A program made the position numbers and the translations under genes. 64,000 bases of DNA from an uncultured Desulfocapsa sp. (GTDB lineage: Bacteria; Desulfobacterota; Desulfobulbia; Desulfobulbales; Desulfocapsaceae), in the NCBI GenBank assembly GCA_947311435.1, contig CAMZKT010000009.1, forward strand, positions 1-64,000, given 5' to 3'. Below are positions 1 through 9,234 of the stretch, piece by piece (positions within the stretch are counted from its first letter, which is position 1; each line of letters starts with the position of its first letter). The notes beneath the pieces are model-generated. The model was not told the DNA's origin and ran no database searches. It saw only the letters and a list, made by a program, of their open reading frames with translations.

Positions 1-101
1 AACATAAGAGGGCTCTGGGGTGCAATGAAAAAATATGGTTTTATCTGTAAAATTAATTAGTTGACTGAAAATAACTTTTTACGAGACCATCAGGTTTTAC
101 C

Positions 102-677
102 ATGTCTGTTTTTAATGACATGGTGGTTCAATTACGTAAAAACCAAAACGAGCTCAAACTACTTGCAACAATGGATCCCCTGACAGGACTTTCAAATCGC
201 AAACACTTAATGGATACGCTGGCTTTACACTCAGAGCGTTACTCCAGGCATCAAACTCCTTTCTCAATCCTGATGGCAGACCTTGACCATTTTAAAGAAG
301 TAAATGATACCTACGGCCACCTCGCTGGAGATGCCGTGCTTAAACGAATAGGAACAATCTTACTTGAAATGCTACGTTCGATTGACACTGCAGGACGTTA
401 CGGGGGGGAAGAATTCTTAATCATTTTGGACAATACGGGGATGGAGGAGGCCAGGCAGACCGCAGAGCGTATCAGAACAGCAGTTGAAGAAAGCAAGATC
501 ACAGCAGCCACTCATACAATCCAAGTTACCGTCAGTATAGGTGTCGCGACAATAAATAGCAGTATGACTATGAACATCGACGGGCTAATCGACCTGGCAG
601 ACAAAGCTCTTTATACCGCAAAACAACAGGGCAGAAATTGCACCGCGTGGTCATCGTGTGAGGAAACAGCTGAGTAG
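102..677 (+). CDS. GGDEF-domain diguanylate cyclase, possibly missing an N-terminal sensor/HAMP region
   Basis: DPLTGLSNRK, DLDHFKEVND and GRYGGEEF (GGEEF) motifs. The N-terminus FNDMVVQLRKNQNEL resembles the end of a HAMP linker. In-frame stop at 72-74. Confidence 0.9.
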   Translation: MSVFNDMVVQLRKNQNELKLLATMDPLTGLSNRKHLMDTLALHSERYSRHQTPFSILMADLDHFKEVNDTYGHLAGDAVLKRIGTILLEMLRSIDTAGRYGGEEFLIILDNTGMEEARQTAERIRTAVEESKITAATHTIQVTVSIGVATINSSMTMNIDGLIDLADKALYTAKQQGRNCTAWSSCEETAE

Positions 678-678
678 C

Positions 679-742
679 TAAATCCTGCACTTCAGAAAAT
701 GGAGCATGAATTATTCTTTCATGTTTTGCAGTGCAGGATTTA
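679..742. repeat. 13-bp perfect inverted repeat (taaatcctgcact / agtgcaggattta), possible terminator or MITE-like element
   Basis: Left arm 679-691, right arm 730-742, just after the GGDEF stop. The left end (ctaaatcctgcacttcagaaaat) recurs at 52738-52760. Confidence 0.75.
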
Positions 743-762
743 AGTAGTATTGTGCTGAAACT

Positions 763-1518
763 CTACTGGATAATTTCAAGAAGCCGAGAATAAACCCATC
801 CCTTCCCTTTTTGCTCAGATTCAATTTGAACCCAGTTTTTAGAATAGGCCAAAGCCTGTATCTTGCGCCCGCTTTCCAGCATAAACTGAATATTACTTGT
901 CATGCCCGGTGCCGTTCGTACATTACAGGTCTTTAACACTTTCATTACCAATGGTGTTACAAACACAACATCTGAACTGCTGTTTAAAAAGGTTTGCACC
1001 TGTAATTCCCGGATCGGCTGAATCAACTGCTGGGCAGTGCTTGACAGATCAAAAGCTTTTTCAACATCCCCCCGATTCAGTGCTTCCACGCTCATTACGA
1101 TAACCTGCTCTGCCTCCAACACAACCTGCCTTTGCTGGTCATTCATCTGCCTATCACCAACTTCATTAAGCATTGATTTCACCTCAGCAATATTTGCAAC
1201 AGTCTCGGCCTTGCTGCTATGGCTCCGTAATTTGGCCTTAGTACGCACAACCTCACGGTTACTGTTCTGCTTGGAAAGAACAAGCATCTTGATTTCTTTC
1301 TGCTTTTCAGCAAGCTCCTGCTCCAAGCGTGCCACTTCCCTTATCAGATTTTTGTTGTGCTCCTCAAACAGTTGCTCCCGCTGGCTTGACAACTTAGCAG
1401 TTTCAGTTACATCCGGACACACACAACTACTGAGCACCAGGGAGAGCATCACAAGCAGTGCACCTGCGTATGCTCGTTTGTTTTTGACCAATTTAAGGAT
1501 AACTTGCATCATTTCCAT
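763..1518 (-). CDS. Lipoprotein with coiled coil and C-terminal bacterial SH3-like domain
   Basis: Signal peptide with lipobox LSSC; heptad-rich centre; C-terminal CNVRTAPGMTSNIQFMLESGRKI...NWVQIE...KGWVYSRLL is SH3-like. Confidence 0.8.
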   Translation of the reverse strand: MEMMQVILKLVKNKRAYAGALLVMLSLVLSSCVCPDVTETAKLSSQREQLFEEHNKNLIREVARLEQELAEKQKEIKMLVLSKQNSNREVVRTKAKLRSHSSKAETVANIAEVKSMLNEVGDRQMNDQQRQVVLEAEQVIVMSVEALNRGDVEKAFDLSSTAQQLIQPIRELQVQTFLNSSSDVVFVTPLVMKVLKTCNVRTAPGMTSNIQFMLESGRKIQALAYSKNWVQIESEQKGKGWVYSRLLEIIQ

Positions 1519-1592
1519 ATATTCTATTTAGGTAACTGCTCACAGGAATAAACAACTTATATTCGAGAACCCCGGAATTTGTAACTTCCTCC

Positions 1593-1683
1593 AGAGTGCT
1601 GTAGCTTTATGCAGACAGGCTGACACCGCATGTCAGTCATACGCAAGCCAGCGTGACCGCTGAAAGATGTAGTTCCCTGTGAG
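1593..1683. other. Copy 1 of a 91-nt conserved intergenic motif (candidate structured RNA or DNA element)
   Basis: Gap-free hand alignment to 25707-25797, about 62/91 identical, sharing AGAGT, AGCTTT, GCTG, CCAGCGTG-CCGC, AAGAT and CTGTGAG blocks. Confidence 0.6.
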
Positions 1684-1693
1684 GGAACTACAT
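1667..1693. other. Perfect 11-bp hairpin atgtagttccc-tgtga-gggaactacat
   Basis: Arms 1667-1677 and 1683-1693, loop 5 nt; no strong T tract follows. Confidence 0.8.
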
Positions 1694-1753
1694 GTTCAGA
1701 TAGTATTTAATAGGAAAATCCCTATATAAAACAATCACTATAAAAGCAGTATA

Positions 1754-4700
1754 TCAGGAAATAGAAAGAAACTGAAGCTCAGGTTGAAGAGTTTTGACCC
1801 TATTCTTCCAAAGAGGACAATTCGCATGAATACACTCTTTGTTTTTCCTATACTGTGAGCAGCGAAGCATCCCTTTCGCCTCCATGGGTACAGAAAGTAT
1901 TGTTTCCGACAGCCTTGCAGTCTCGGAAAGGGCAAGCCAGGTCTCCCGTTGACAACAGCGACCTCCACAGTACTGAGAAATATACGATAGTATCCTTGCT
2001 GTGAAATCCTGTGCTACCTGTCTCGGTATCGGTGTAAGAGGTGTTGCCGAAAGTATTGTTGAAACCGCAATACCGGTGCCAATTGCAGCTCCGCATGCTC
2101 CCCAGAATCCGCAGACACCACCTGGAATACCTGCACCACGACTAATACCTGCACGAATGGCCTCTTCCTTTAATTCGCCTCCGCTGTTACGAAAACACGC
2201 AAGAATAATGCCTGGAATCATCGCATGATGTTCCGGGCCATGCATTGGAATGGAAGGGTGGTTACGGATCAGTTCGAGCAAAGTGATGAGATCCCGCTCC
2301 TGTGTATCCCCGCAAATTCTTTGAATCACTTCCATCCCATTTTCTCGATGACAACCATCGCAAACAAAGTGACTCTGTTCACAACAAGCATTTGTAGAAA
2401 AGAAACCGCCGCAATAGTTGCAAGCCATTTCCTGAGCAGTCGTAAAATACTGTAAATCACCCCCACAAACCATGCAGCCTTCATTACTCCGCTCTGTAGA
2501 TTTATTATCCGAAGGGTCTTCGCAACAACCAGAGGAGCTTGGAACACAACAATTTTCGACAATATAAGATATTTCCGGCTGCGGAGAACAACAGGAGTTT
2601 TTCATTTCAATATTGGTCACCACCCCCTTTACGTCTACAACAAAAACAGAGTCATCCAACACGGATAATTCTTGACGTGGTATGGAAGTACGCCTTCCTT
2701 TAGCCAAAAAAATACCGGATTCTGTGTAAACTGCTCCATACGGCCCTCTGTATATCACATCAACAAATGCTTCTCCCATGGCAGGACGAAAAGCTTCATA
2801 AGTGAGAGAAAAAAAATCCACATTCTCAACCTGACGGTACGGAAAACGCTTAATAAAACGAATCAGACTAAAACCGGCAGCCTCCATCATGACCACCAAC
2901 TCTTCCTGCTGCATGGCACCGCCCAAACACTCGCCCCGATATCTAACATTATTCTTCAAAGATACAGGAATCGCTGTATCCGTAACAATATCAGAAACAA
3001 CCAGCCTACCCCCAGGTTTCAAAATACGAAATATCTCCTGGTACGTCATACGCTTGTCCGGACTGAGGTTAATAACGCAGTTGGAAATCACCACATCCGC
3101 GACATCGCTATCCAGTGGGATCTTCTCAAGAAACCCCTTTTTAAATACCACATTTTGGTAGCCCAGACGTTCACTCACCTGTTTTTGTGATTCCATGGCC
3201 AACTCCAGCATTTCATCCGTCATATCGATGCCGTAAACCTGACCGTCCCTGCCAACAGAAGAGGAAGCCATAAAACATTCGATGCCGGCCCCTGATCCTA
3301 GATCCACCAATGTTTCTCCCTTTTGCGGGTCAGCATCCGTGACCGGGCTTCCACACCCATAGGAATGTTTTTTAGTCTTTCCCGGAATAAAGTCAGCATC
3401 GGCCTGAGCAGGCGCCAAAGGATTAAGTATATCGTCGTTTGCATTCAATGCTGCTTCCCCATAAAACTCCCGAACGGAACTGTGCCCATGGTCAGATGCC
3501 AGGGAAATAAGACAGTTGCAATGGGTCAACGCAACACCAGTTGGCTCCTCGTCATCATCAGGACAATCATACCTGACATCTCCCATACGCAAAAGGATGC
3601 CCCTTTTTCCCTCACGTGTATATTTTCCAGCCTGATCTGCAATCAACTGTAGAGCAATTTGATTGTAAAGCTCCACATACGGGTCATACCCGACCCACTT
3701 CCCTCCACACATAAAACTGTGATCCACATCCCCTCCCCCCACCAGAAACTTAAGAGGGTTTTTCCGATACGCAGGAGAATCGACCAGGCTGGAGTTGCGC
3801 AACTTCTGCAAGACAGGACTTGTCTTCCACACTTCAGCCAGGCCCCGATCCAGATGTCCACAGGCTGTTTTCTCCATGCAAACAAGGGCAGGAGAAGGAT
3901 AAATCACTCCGTCAGGGCCAACAGCCACAGACTCCCAACCGGTATTTGACAAATCATAACGAGTGCCGGGAGTTGAAAACACCTGGCTTCGCACACTTTC
4001 AATGTTATCTACGCTGAGTCCTAGCTCCTCTGCACGCCTCCACGCCGCCAACAAAGCAGGAAAAATAGTCTCAGCAGGTATAAACTGCTCCCGGCTCCCT
4101 TTGCCACGGATAAAATGATAGAGAAAATGAATAGAGACAGCTCCCATTTCTGCAGCAACATCCACCACTTTTGATAAATCCTTTATATTTTCACTGCTAA
4201 TGGCCATTGAAAGGGTAAAGGGTATCTCCGCTTTTTTAATAGCCCTAAGATTTTTCATCAATTTTTTATAGCTTCCTTTGCCCCGCAGCCCATCATGAGA
4301 TTTCTCAAGACCATCAAGACTGACCTGTAGGTGAAGCCTTTCAAGTCCAGCTATTTCACTCAGAAACTGCTCAAGCAACATCCCGTTAGTTAATACCGCG
4401 GCATGCACCTCTTTATTAGCAGTAAGCAATCTTCCTAAAAATTTGAGAAAATCGGAATAAAGGAAAGGTTCCCCGCCGGTAAAAGAAAAAAGGCGACAGC
4501 CAAGCGCCAGAGCCTGTTCAACACCACTCTCAAGAAGTTTTGGGAGGAGACTCCGTGTTTTTGCTGGAGAGGAGCCAAAAAGGCAATGTCGGCAACTGAG
4601 ATTACAGGCATCGCTAATGTGAAACCAACACTCTTTCAGCTGGCTCAACTCAAGCATTGCAGCACGGCCAGTATACGGCTGCTTCACTTCCTTTGAAAAA

Positions 4701-4882
4701 GCATTTTCAAGGAGTGTGCGCTCATAAAAGCTGTCGTCATGTTTGTTTTCTGAGCGAAGTATCCTGTCGGCTTGAGAAGAAAGAACTATCCAGTCAGGAA
4801 TGTCCGCCTGAACATACAAAACCTGCTCCGCCAATTCGAAACGCTGCCAATCCTTCATAGGTCCGTACTTTTTATCCATCAT
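1754..4882 (-). CDS. Multidomain fusion: radical SAM + ArsM-like SAM methyltransferase + Cys-rich/DUF5714-like C-terminus
   Basis: Radical SAM motif DACNLSCRHC; methyltransferase LVDLGSGAGIECF...VYGIDMTDEMLELA with ArsM-type cysteines (YGCGSP, SNCVIN, GECLGGA); C-terminal CxxC clusters and MHGPEHHAMIPGI...GAGIPGGVCGFWGACGAAIGTGIAVS. Confidence 0.85.
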   Translation of the reverse strand: MMDKKYGPMKDWQRFELAEQVLYVQADIPDWIVLSSQADRILRSENKHDDSFYERTLLENAFSKEVKQPYTGRAAMLELSQLKECWFHISDACNLSCRHCLFGSSPAKTRSLLPKLLESGVEQALALGCRLFSFTGGEPFLYSDFLKFLGRLLTANKEVHAAVLTNGMLLEQFLSEIAGLERLHLQVSLDGLEKSHDGLRGKGSYKKLMKNLRAIKKAEIPFTLSMAISSENIKDLSKVVDVAAEMGAVSIHFLYHFIRGKGSREQFIPAETIFPALLAAWRRAEELGLSVDNIESVRSQVFSTPGTRYDLSNTGWESVAVGPDGVIYPSPALVCMEKTACGHLDRGLAEVWKTSPVLQKLRNSSLVDSPAYRKNPLKFLVGGGDVDHSFMCGGKWVGYDPYVELYNQIALQLIADQAGKYTREGKRGILLRMGDVRYDCPDDDEEPTGVALTHCNCLISLASDHGHSSVREFYGEAALNANDDILNPLAPAQADADFIPGKTKKHSYGCGSPVTDADPQKGETLVDLGSGAGIECFMASSSVGRDGQVYGIDMTDEMLELAMESQKQVSERLGYQNVVFKKGFLEKIPLDSDVADVVISNCVINLSPDKRMTYQEIFRILKPGGRLVVSDIVTDTAIPVSLKNNVRYRGECLGGAMQQEELVVMMEAAGFSLIRFIKRFPYRQVENVDFFSLTYEAFRPAMGEAFVDVIYRGPYGAVYTESGIFLAKGRRTSIPRQELSVLDDSVFVVDVKGVVTNIEMKNSCCSPQPEISYIVENCCVPSSSGCCEDPSDNKSTERSNEGCMVCGGDLQYFTTAQEMACNYCGGFFSTNACCEQSHFVCDGCHRENGMEVIQRICGDTQERDLITLLELIRNHPSIPMHGPEHHAMIPGIILACFRNSGGELKEEAIRAGISRGAGIPGGVCGFWGACGAAIGTGIAVSTILSATPLTPIPRQVAQDFTARILSYISQYCGGRCCQRETWLALSETARLSETILSVPMEAKGMLRCSQYRKNKECIHANCPLWKNRVKTLQPELQFLSIS

Positions 4883-4888
4883 ATTCAG

Positions 4889-5530
4889 TTATAATTCCTT
4901 TCCGATACGCAGCTGCTTGTCCTGCAAACGTTCTTCATATACAGACACGAGCAAAAAGGTGGCCAGAGGTTGAGCCAAAACCAGGGCAAAGGGAACAGAC
5001 CCGCCCAGAGACATAATTACCAGGTAAAACACCATAAGAACAATTTGATCGCGAAGAGGTTTTCTCACCGCCATACACCAGGACTCTTTAATGGCCTCAA
5101 AAAGCCCCATGTTTTTGTCTGTCATCAATGGCATCATATAGATTGTGGAAAAAGCCAGGAAACCAACAACAAATATACCCGGTAAAATCAGGAGTATAAA
5201 ACCAACAGCACTTGCCAGGGCAGCTAAAATCCCAAACGCCAGAAGGGGGAAAAAAAGACGCATCTCAGAAAACAGGTCACCAACTTTTGGCTCACGACCT
5301 TCGCGCATGGTTCTGAGCAAGGATTGTATATAACCGGCAGTGGTGACTGGTGCCAGGAGACCGAAACTCAAAGTGACGACTATTAGCTGTATCAGAGTCA
5401 GTATGATGACTGGTACAATATATTGCAGGGTATTTTCCCAGGAAATTTTCAAATGTTCTTTGAAGTCCATTCCATTCCTTCCTTGTATTTGTAGACAGCT
5501 CCTGAGAGAGTTGTCGTTTTTACTGTACAT
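4889..5530 (-). CDS. Integral membrane protein of unknown function
   Basis: Several hydrophobic helices. Start may be internal (MDFKEHLKISW, near 5470). Ends a few bp upstream of the fusion gene on the same strand. Confidence 0.7.
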   Translation of the reverse strand: MYSKNDNSLRSCLQIQGRNGMDFKEHLKISWENTLQYIVPVIILTLIQLIVVTLSFGLLAPVTTAGYIQSLLRTMREGREPKVGDLFSEMRLFFPLLAFGILAALASAVGFILLILPGIFVVGFLAFSTIYMMPLMTDKNMGLFEAIKESWCMAVRKPLRDQIVLMVFYLVIMSLGGSVPFALVLAQPLATFLLVSVYEERLQDKQLRIGKEL

Positions 5531-5629
5531 TTTGTCACATAAGTATTGGTTTAAAATACCCCCTCACGGGATGACCAACCATCGGTTTTTTCGACCACAA
5601 TGATGTAAGCACTATCCAGAACAAACAAT

Positions 5630-6994
5630 TTAATACAGTGCTTCAAGGGCTTCAACCAAACTTGCCACAGCAACAATTTCCAGGCCGTGCACAAGGTGTC
5701 GTGGCACATTGGCTCTTGGTATCACCGCTCTCTTAAAGCCGTGTTTTGCAGCCTCCTTCAACCTTGCTTCTCCATTGGCAACAGGTCGAATTTCACCACT
5801 CAGACCAATTTCACCAAAAAAGAGTGAATCATGGGGGATCACCCTGTCCTGCAAACTTGAAACAATACCAACCATGGCAGCAAGATCGGAACTTGTCTCA
5901 TACACCCGAATGCCTCCCACCACATTCACATACACCTCATCACTGGCCGTTGCCAACCCACCATGCTTGGCAAGAACCGCTAGAAGCATGGCAATTCTGT
6001 TCTGATCCATACCCACAGCCAGGCGTCTGGGATTCCCGGACTGACTCTCTGTAACCAGTGCCTGAATTTCAACAAGAAGGGGCCTGGTTCCCTCCCAAAC
6101 AACTGTGACAACACTACCGGACGATGGGCTTCCTGACCTTGAAAGAAACATGGCCGATGGATTTTTCACCTCCTTCAAACCACGATCTGTCATGGCAAAA
6201 AAGCCAAGCTCGCCCACACTGCCAAAACGGTTTTTGTCCGCCCGTAAAATACGATACCTGGCATCATCTGTTGACGAAAGAACAACCTGAGCATCAACAA
6301 TATGGCTCAGGGTCATGGGACCGGCAAGGGAGTGATCTTTGGTTACATGGCCAACCATAAAAATGGAAGTGTTGGTCTCCTTGGCATAGCGGGTGAGTAT
6401 TGCAGCGGATTCACGAACCTGAGAAATAGAGCCGGGAGCAGACTCGGATGACCTGGAATGTACTACCTGGATAGAATCAATAACAACCACCTGCGGCTGT
6501 ACCCTATCCATCACCTTACAAATTTCCTCAACTGAAGTTTCCGCAAGCATTTGGATATTATCAGCAGGCAGTTCGAGACGATCTGCACGTTCGGCGATCT
6601 GCTGCGGAGACTCTTCTCCCGAAACATACAACACAGGAATCCCGGAAGCAGCACTTTTGGCCAATGCCTGAAGAAGCAGGGTAGACTTACCCGCCCCTGG
6701 TGCGCCACCAATAAGCACGACAGATCCGCACACAATCCCCTGCCCCAACACCCTGTCAAATTCCGCAATCCCGGTGGAAAGTCTCTCAGCCCGACTACGA
6801 TCAACCTCAGAAAGAAGTTGTACAGTGGCTCGTTTACCACTGTACCCGACAGATCGTGCTCCAACGGCACTCTTACCCAAACGCACTTCTTTTACAGTAT
6901 TCCACTCTTTACAGGAACTGCATTGCCCCAGCCAACGACTATAATCTGCACCACAGTCAACACAGACAAAAGATGTTTCTTTTTTTTTAACCAT
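5630..6994 (-). CDS. radA: DNA repair protein RadA
   Basis: N-terminal zinc finger CVDCGADYSRWLGQCSSCKEWNT, Walker A GGAPGAGKST, KNRFG motif, Lon-like C-terminal domain. Confidence 0.97.
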   Translation of the reverse strand: MVKKKETSFVCVDCGADYSRWLGQCSSCKEWNTVKEVRLGKSAVGARSVGYSGKRATVQLLSEVDRSRAERLSTGIAEFDRVLGQGIVCGSVVLIGGAPGAGKSTLLLQALAKSAASGIPVLYVSGEESPQQIAERADRLELPADNIQMLAETSVEEICKVMDRVQPQVVVIDSIQVVHSRSSESAPGSISQVRESAAILTRYAKETNTSIFMVGHVTKDHSLAGPMTLSHIVDAQVVLSSTDDARYRILRADKNRFGSVGELGFFAMTDRGLKEVKNPSAMFLSRSGSPSSGSVVTVVWEGTRPLLVEIQALVTESQSGNPRRLAVGMDQNRIAMLLAVLAKHGGLATASDEVYVNVVGGIRVYETSSDLAAMVGIVSSLQDRVIPHDSLFFGEIGLSGEIRPVANGEARLKEAAKHGFKRAVIPRANVPRHLVHGLEIVAVASLVEALEALY

Positions 6995-7072
6995 TTCTCC
7001 TCTATACCATTTAACCTGTCCAGCCTGAAAAAAAAAGAACGCCCCCTTTACTCAATCCAGAAAAGTCCTATT

Positions 7073-7873
7073 ATGTCTCTCATGAAAACGCTCAAACGAT
7101 ACAATCCAGGCGATCACCAATGGATCCCCCTCTCTTATTCTCTTGCATTTCTTTTACGTTCCAAACGGTTACTGGGATGGAGTGCAGTTCTTACCCTTGC
7201 CACCATCGTCTTAACCTGGCTCGGTTTTCTACTCACCGTTGACATTGTGGATAAGCTTACCGGGAGTTTTTTTCTCACCCAACCTGAAGCCGCAGGAATC
7301 TGGGGCTGGACAAGGTATTTAGGTTGGGAGGTCATGCATTGGGGATTTCTGATTATAAGCCGCATTGTAGCTTTTTATCTGGCCTTCCTTCTTGCTTACA
7401 GTCTCTCGGCACCAGGATATGTCTTTTTAAGTACCGCCACGGAGAAAAAACATGCTGGAGAGAACTTCGAGCCAGACGCTGCTCTCAATATTAAGGGATT
7501 GTTTATTGATCTCTGGGAAGGATTAAAAATTGGACTTTTGGGAATACTGGTAACCATTGCAGCACTGATGGCTAATTTTATTCCTGGAGTGGGACAAGTT
7601 GTCGTTTTGTTTTTATACACATACTACTCGGCTCTTATGTTTGTGGATTATTCCAGCTCCCGCAGGCGTTGGAGTCTTGGGGAAAAAATTTCCTGGCTAC
7701 AAAAACATAACAGGCAAGCTCTTCGTCTGGGAATTTTACCGGCAATTCTCAGTCTTGTACCGATAGTGAATATTTTTCTAATCGCCATGATTTTTCCTCT
7801 CATGACAGTGCACAGCACGCTCAACTTTATAAGCATTGAAAAGAAAGAGCAGCAGAAAAATCAGAAACAATAG
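7073..7873 (+). CDS. EI24/CysZ-like integral membrane protein
   Basis: Start trimmed from the 6551 ORF, whose first part is antisense to radA. MSLMKTLKRYNPGDHQW followed by several TM helices. Confidence 0.75.
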   Translation: MSLMKTLKRYNPGDHQWIPLSYSLAFLLRSKRLLGWSAVLTLATIVLTWLGFLLTVDIVDKLTGSFFLTQPEAAGIWGWTRYLGWEVMHWGFLIISRIVAFYLAFLLAYSLSAPGYVFLSTATEKKHAGENFEPDAALNIKGLFIDLWEGLKIGLLGILVTIAALMANFIPGVGQVVVLFLYTYYSALMFVDYSSSRRRWSLGEKISWLQKHNRQALRLGILPAILSLVPIVNIFLIAMIFPLMTVHSTLNFISIEKKEQQKNQKQ

Positions 7874-7930
7874 AAAACATCCATTACGCAATAACCTATT
7901 GTCTACAAAAAACTCCACCGTACGAATCCA

Positions 7931-8149
7931 TCAAAAAATGGACTTTGGTTTATAAAGAGAAGCTCTGGATTGCTCTTTTCTCCCCTCCAGCACCTTACGA
8001 AGTAAGGCTAGCTCAGCTTTAGCCTTACGTAACAAAGCCTTTATTTCTTCCTGAGTTACCGGAGTGTTTTCTTTCTGCAACTCTAACTCAAGTTGCTCAA
8101 CCTCTTTTTGGCTTTTATACAGATCCTTTGCTAGAGCGGGAAGATACAT
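7931..8149 (-). CDS. Small coiled-coil protein
   Basis: 72 aa, strong heptad pattern (VEQLELELQKENTPVTQEEIKALLRKAKAELALLRK). Confidence 0.55.
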   Translation of the reverse strand: MYLPALAKDLYKSQKEVEQLELELQKENTPVTQEEIKALLRKAKAELALLRKVLEGRKEQSRASLYKPKSIF

Positions 8150-8277
8150 TGCTATTTAAATGTTCTTACAAAAAAGGAATTGTTCACAGAGCACAGTACT
8201 TTTCCACAGTTGCCCTGTAAGCAGTTACATGGAAATGTAAGAAAAGAATTTTTAGGTTTCAACTTCTAAAACAAACA

Positions 8278-8667
8278 CTATTTAGTAGTGGCTGGAACCA
8301 GTTCTGGTGTCCAAAAGATCACATCGCGTTCCTCAACCTCTTTCCAGAAACTGACACCATCCCATTCCTTTACCTGCTCAACATAGCCAGGGTGCATTAT
8401 CTTAAGCATTATTTTATCCGCTCCTTCTATTTTCCCTTCATCAAAAAGTCGTACAGCCTGTATCGGAGTATTACCAAGATAAATCCATTCTCCCTGACAG
8501 GGTATACCATCTCCCACAGCCCGGTATAAAACATAGGCTCCCTTGGGTACGGAATTTATCTTTATCCTGAGATTTTTTTCCCCTGAACAACCCGACAGAA
8601 AAAGAAACGTAATTAACAGAATGAAGGGGCACAACCATCCTGAGACCCGGATTTTTTTTTCTCGCAT
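8278..8667 (-). CDS. PEGA-like lipoprotein
   Basis: Lipobox LSGC; INSVPKGAYVLYRA...LGNTPIQAVRL resembles PEGA domains. Confidence 0.65.
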   Translation of the reverse strand: MREKKIRVSGWLCPFILLITFLFLSGCSGEKNLRIKINSVPKGAYVLYRAVGDGIPCQGEWIYLGNTPIQAVRLFDEGKIEGADKIMLKIMHPGYVEQVKEWDGVSFWKEVEERDVIFWTPELVPATTK

Positions 8668-8670
8668 CTC

Positions 8671-9027
8671 TTAATCCTTTTTTTTAAGCTCAATCGTTAC
8701 AGGCTGTGGCTCAAGAACAGCAGCCTCCTTCGTGTCGTGTCGTATATTCACCCAGAAAGTAGTTATTTTTTCCACATAACCAACCTTTCTCAACTCAACT
8801 GTTGCATTCCTGGCGACGTCTTCCTCATCTTCCCAAGTAACCAACAAAGGAGTTAGCCCAAGATGAGTATCATCTTTTAAATTGATAACTTCAGCACCAG
8901 CTGGAATCGATACAATTTTCACGACCCCATACTTTGTCTGAGCACAGGCAGTCATACTGCAAAGTACAAATAATATCAGTCCGTAGACACAGTTATATTT
9001 TATACATCTTGTTATAGCCATCGACAC
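8671..9027 (-). CDS. PEGA-like lipoprotein
   Basis: Lipobox MTAC; VKIVSIPAGAEVINLKDDTHLGLTPLLVTW; tandem with the preceding gene. Confidence 0.7.
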   Translation of the reverse strand: MSMAITRCIKYNCVYGLILFVLCSMTACAQTKYGVVKIVSIPAGAEVINLKDDTHLGLTPLLVTWEDEEDVARNATVELRKVGYVEKITTFWVNIRHDTKEAAVLEPQPVTIELKKKD

Positions 9028-9075
9028 CTTCTCTTTTTATTCTTTCAGATTGTCCATAAACAATCATGGCAGTAT

Positions 9076-9118
9076 TGATGGCGTCGTAAATACTCTTCAC
9101 CAGCTTCGTTGCTGTATG
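9076..9118. repeat. Dispersed repeat (tgatggcgtcgtaaatact...cttcgttgctgtatg)
   Basis: Same layout at 54511-54555; inverse of the ctttttacgag-tatcag core at 9213-9234. Confidence 0.65.
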
Positions 9119-9212
9119 TTTTTGTTTAATTACGATGCACCCTGGTACGCCGGAATAAAACACAAAATAAGCTCCTCAAATCTGATTTTTTTTACTTAGC
9201 CATCTCTCAATT

Positions 9213-9234
9213 GACCTTTTTACGAGTTTATCAG
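9213..9234. repeat. Dispersed repeat core gacctttttacgagtttatcag
   Basis: Matches taactttttacgagaccatcagg at 72-94 and the reverse complement of 9076-9094. Confidence 0.6.

Noticed and set aside
6551-7072. N-terminal extension of the plus ORF at 6551
   Set aside because: It overlaps radA antisense; the EI24-like protein starts well at 7073.
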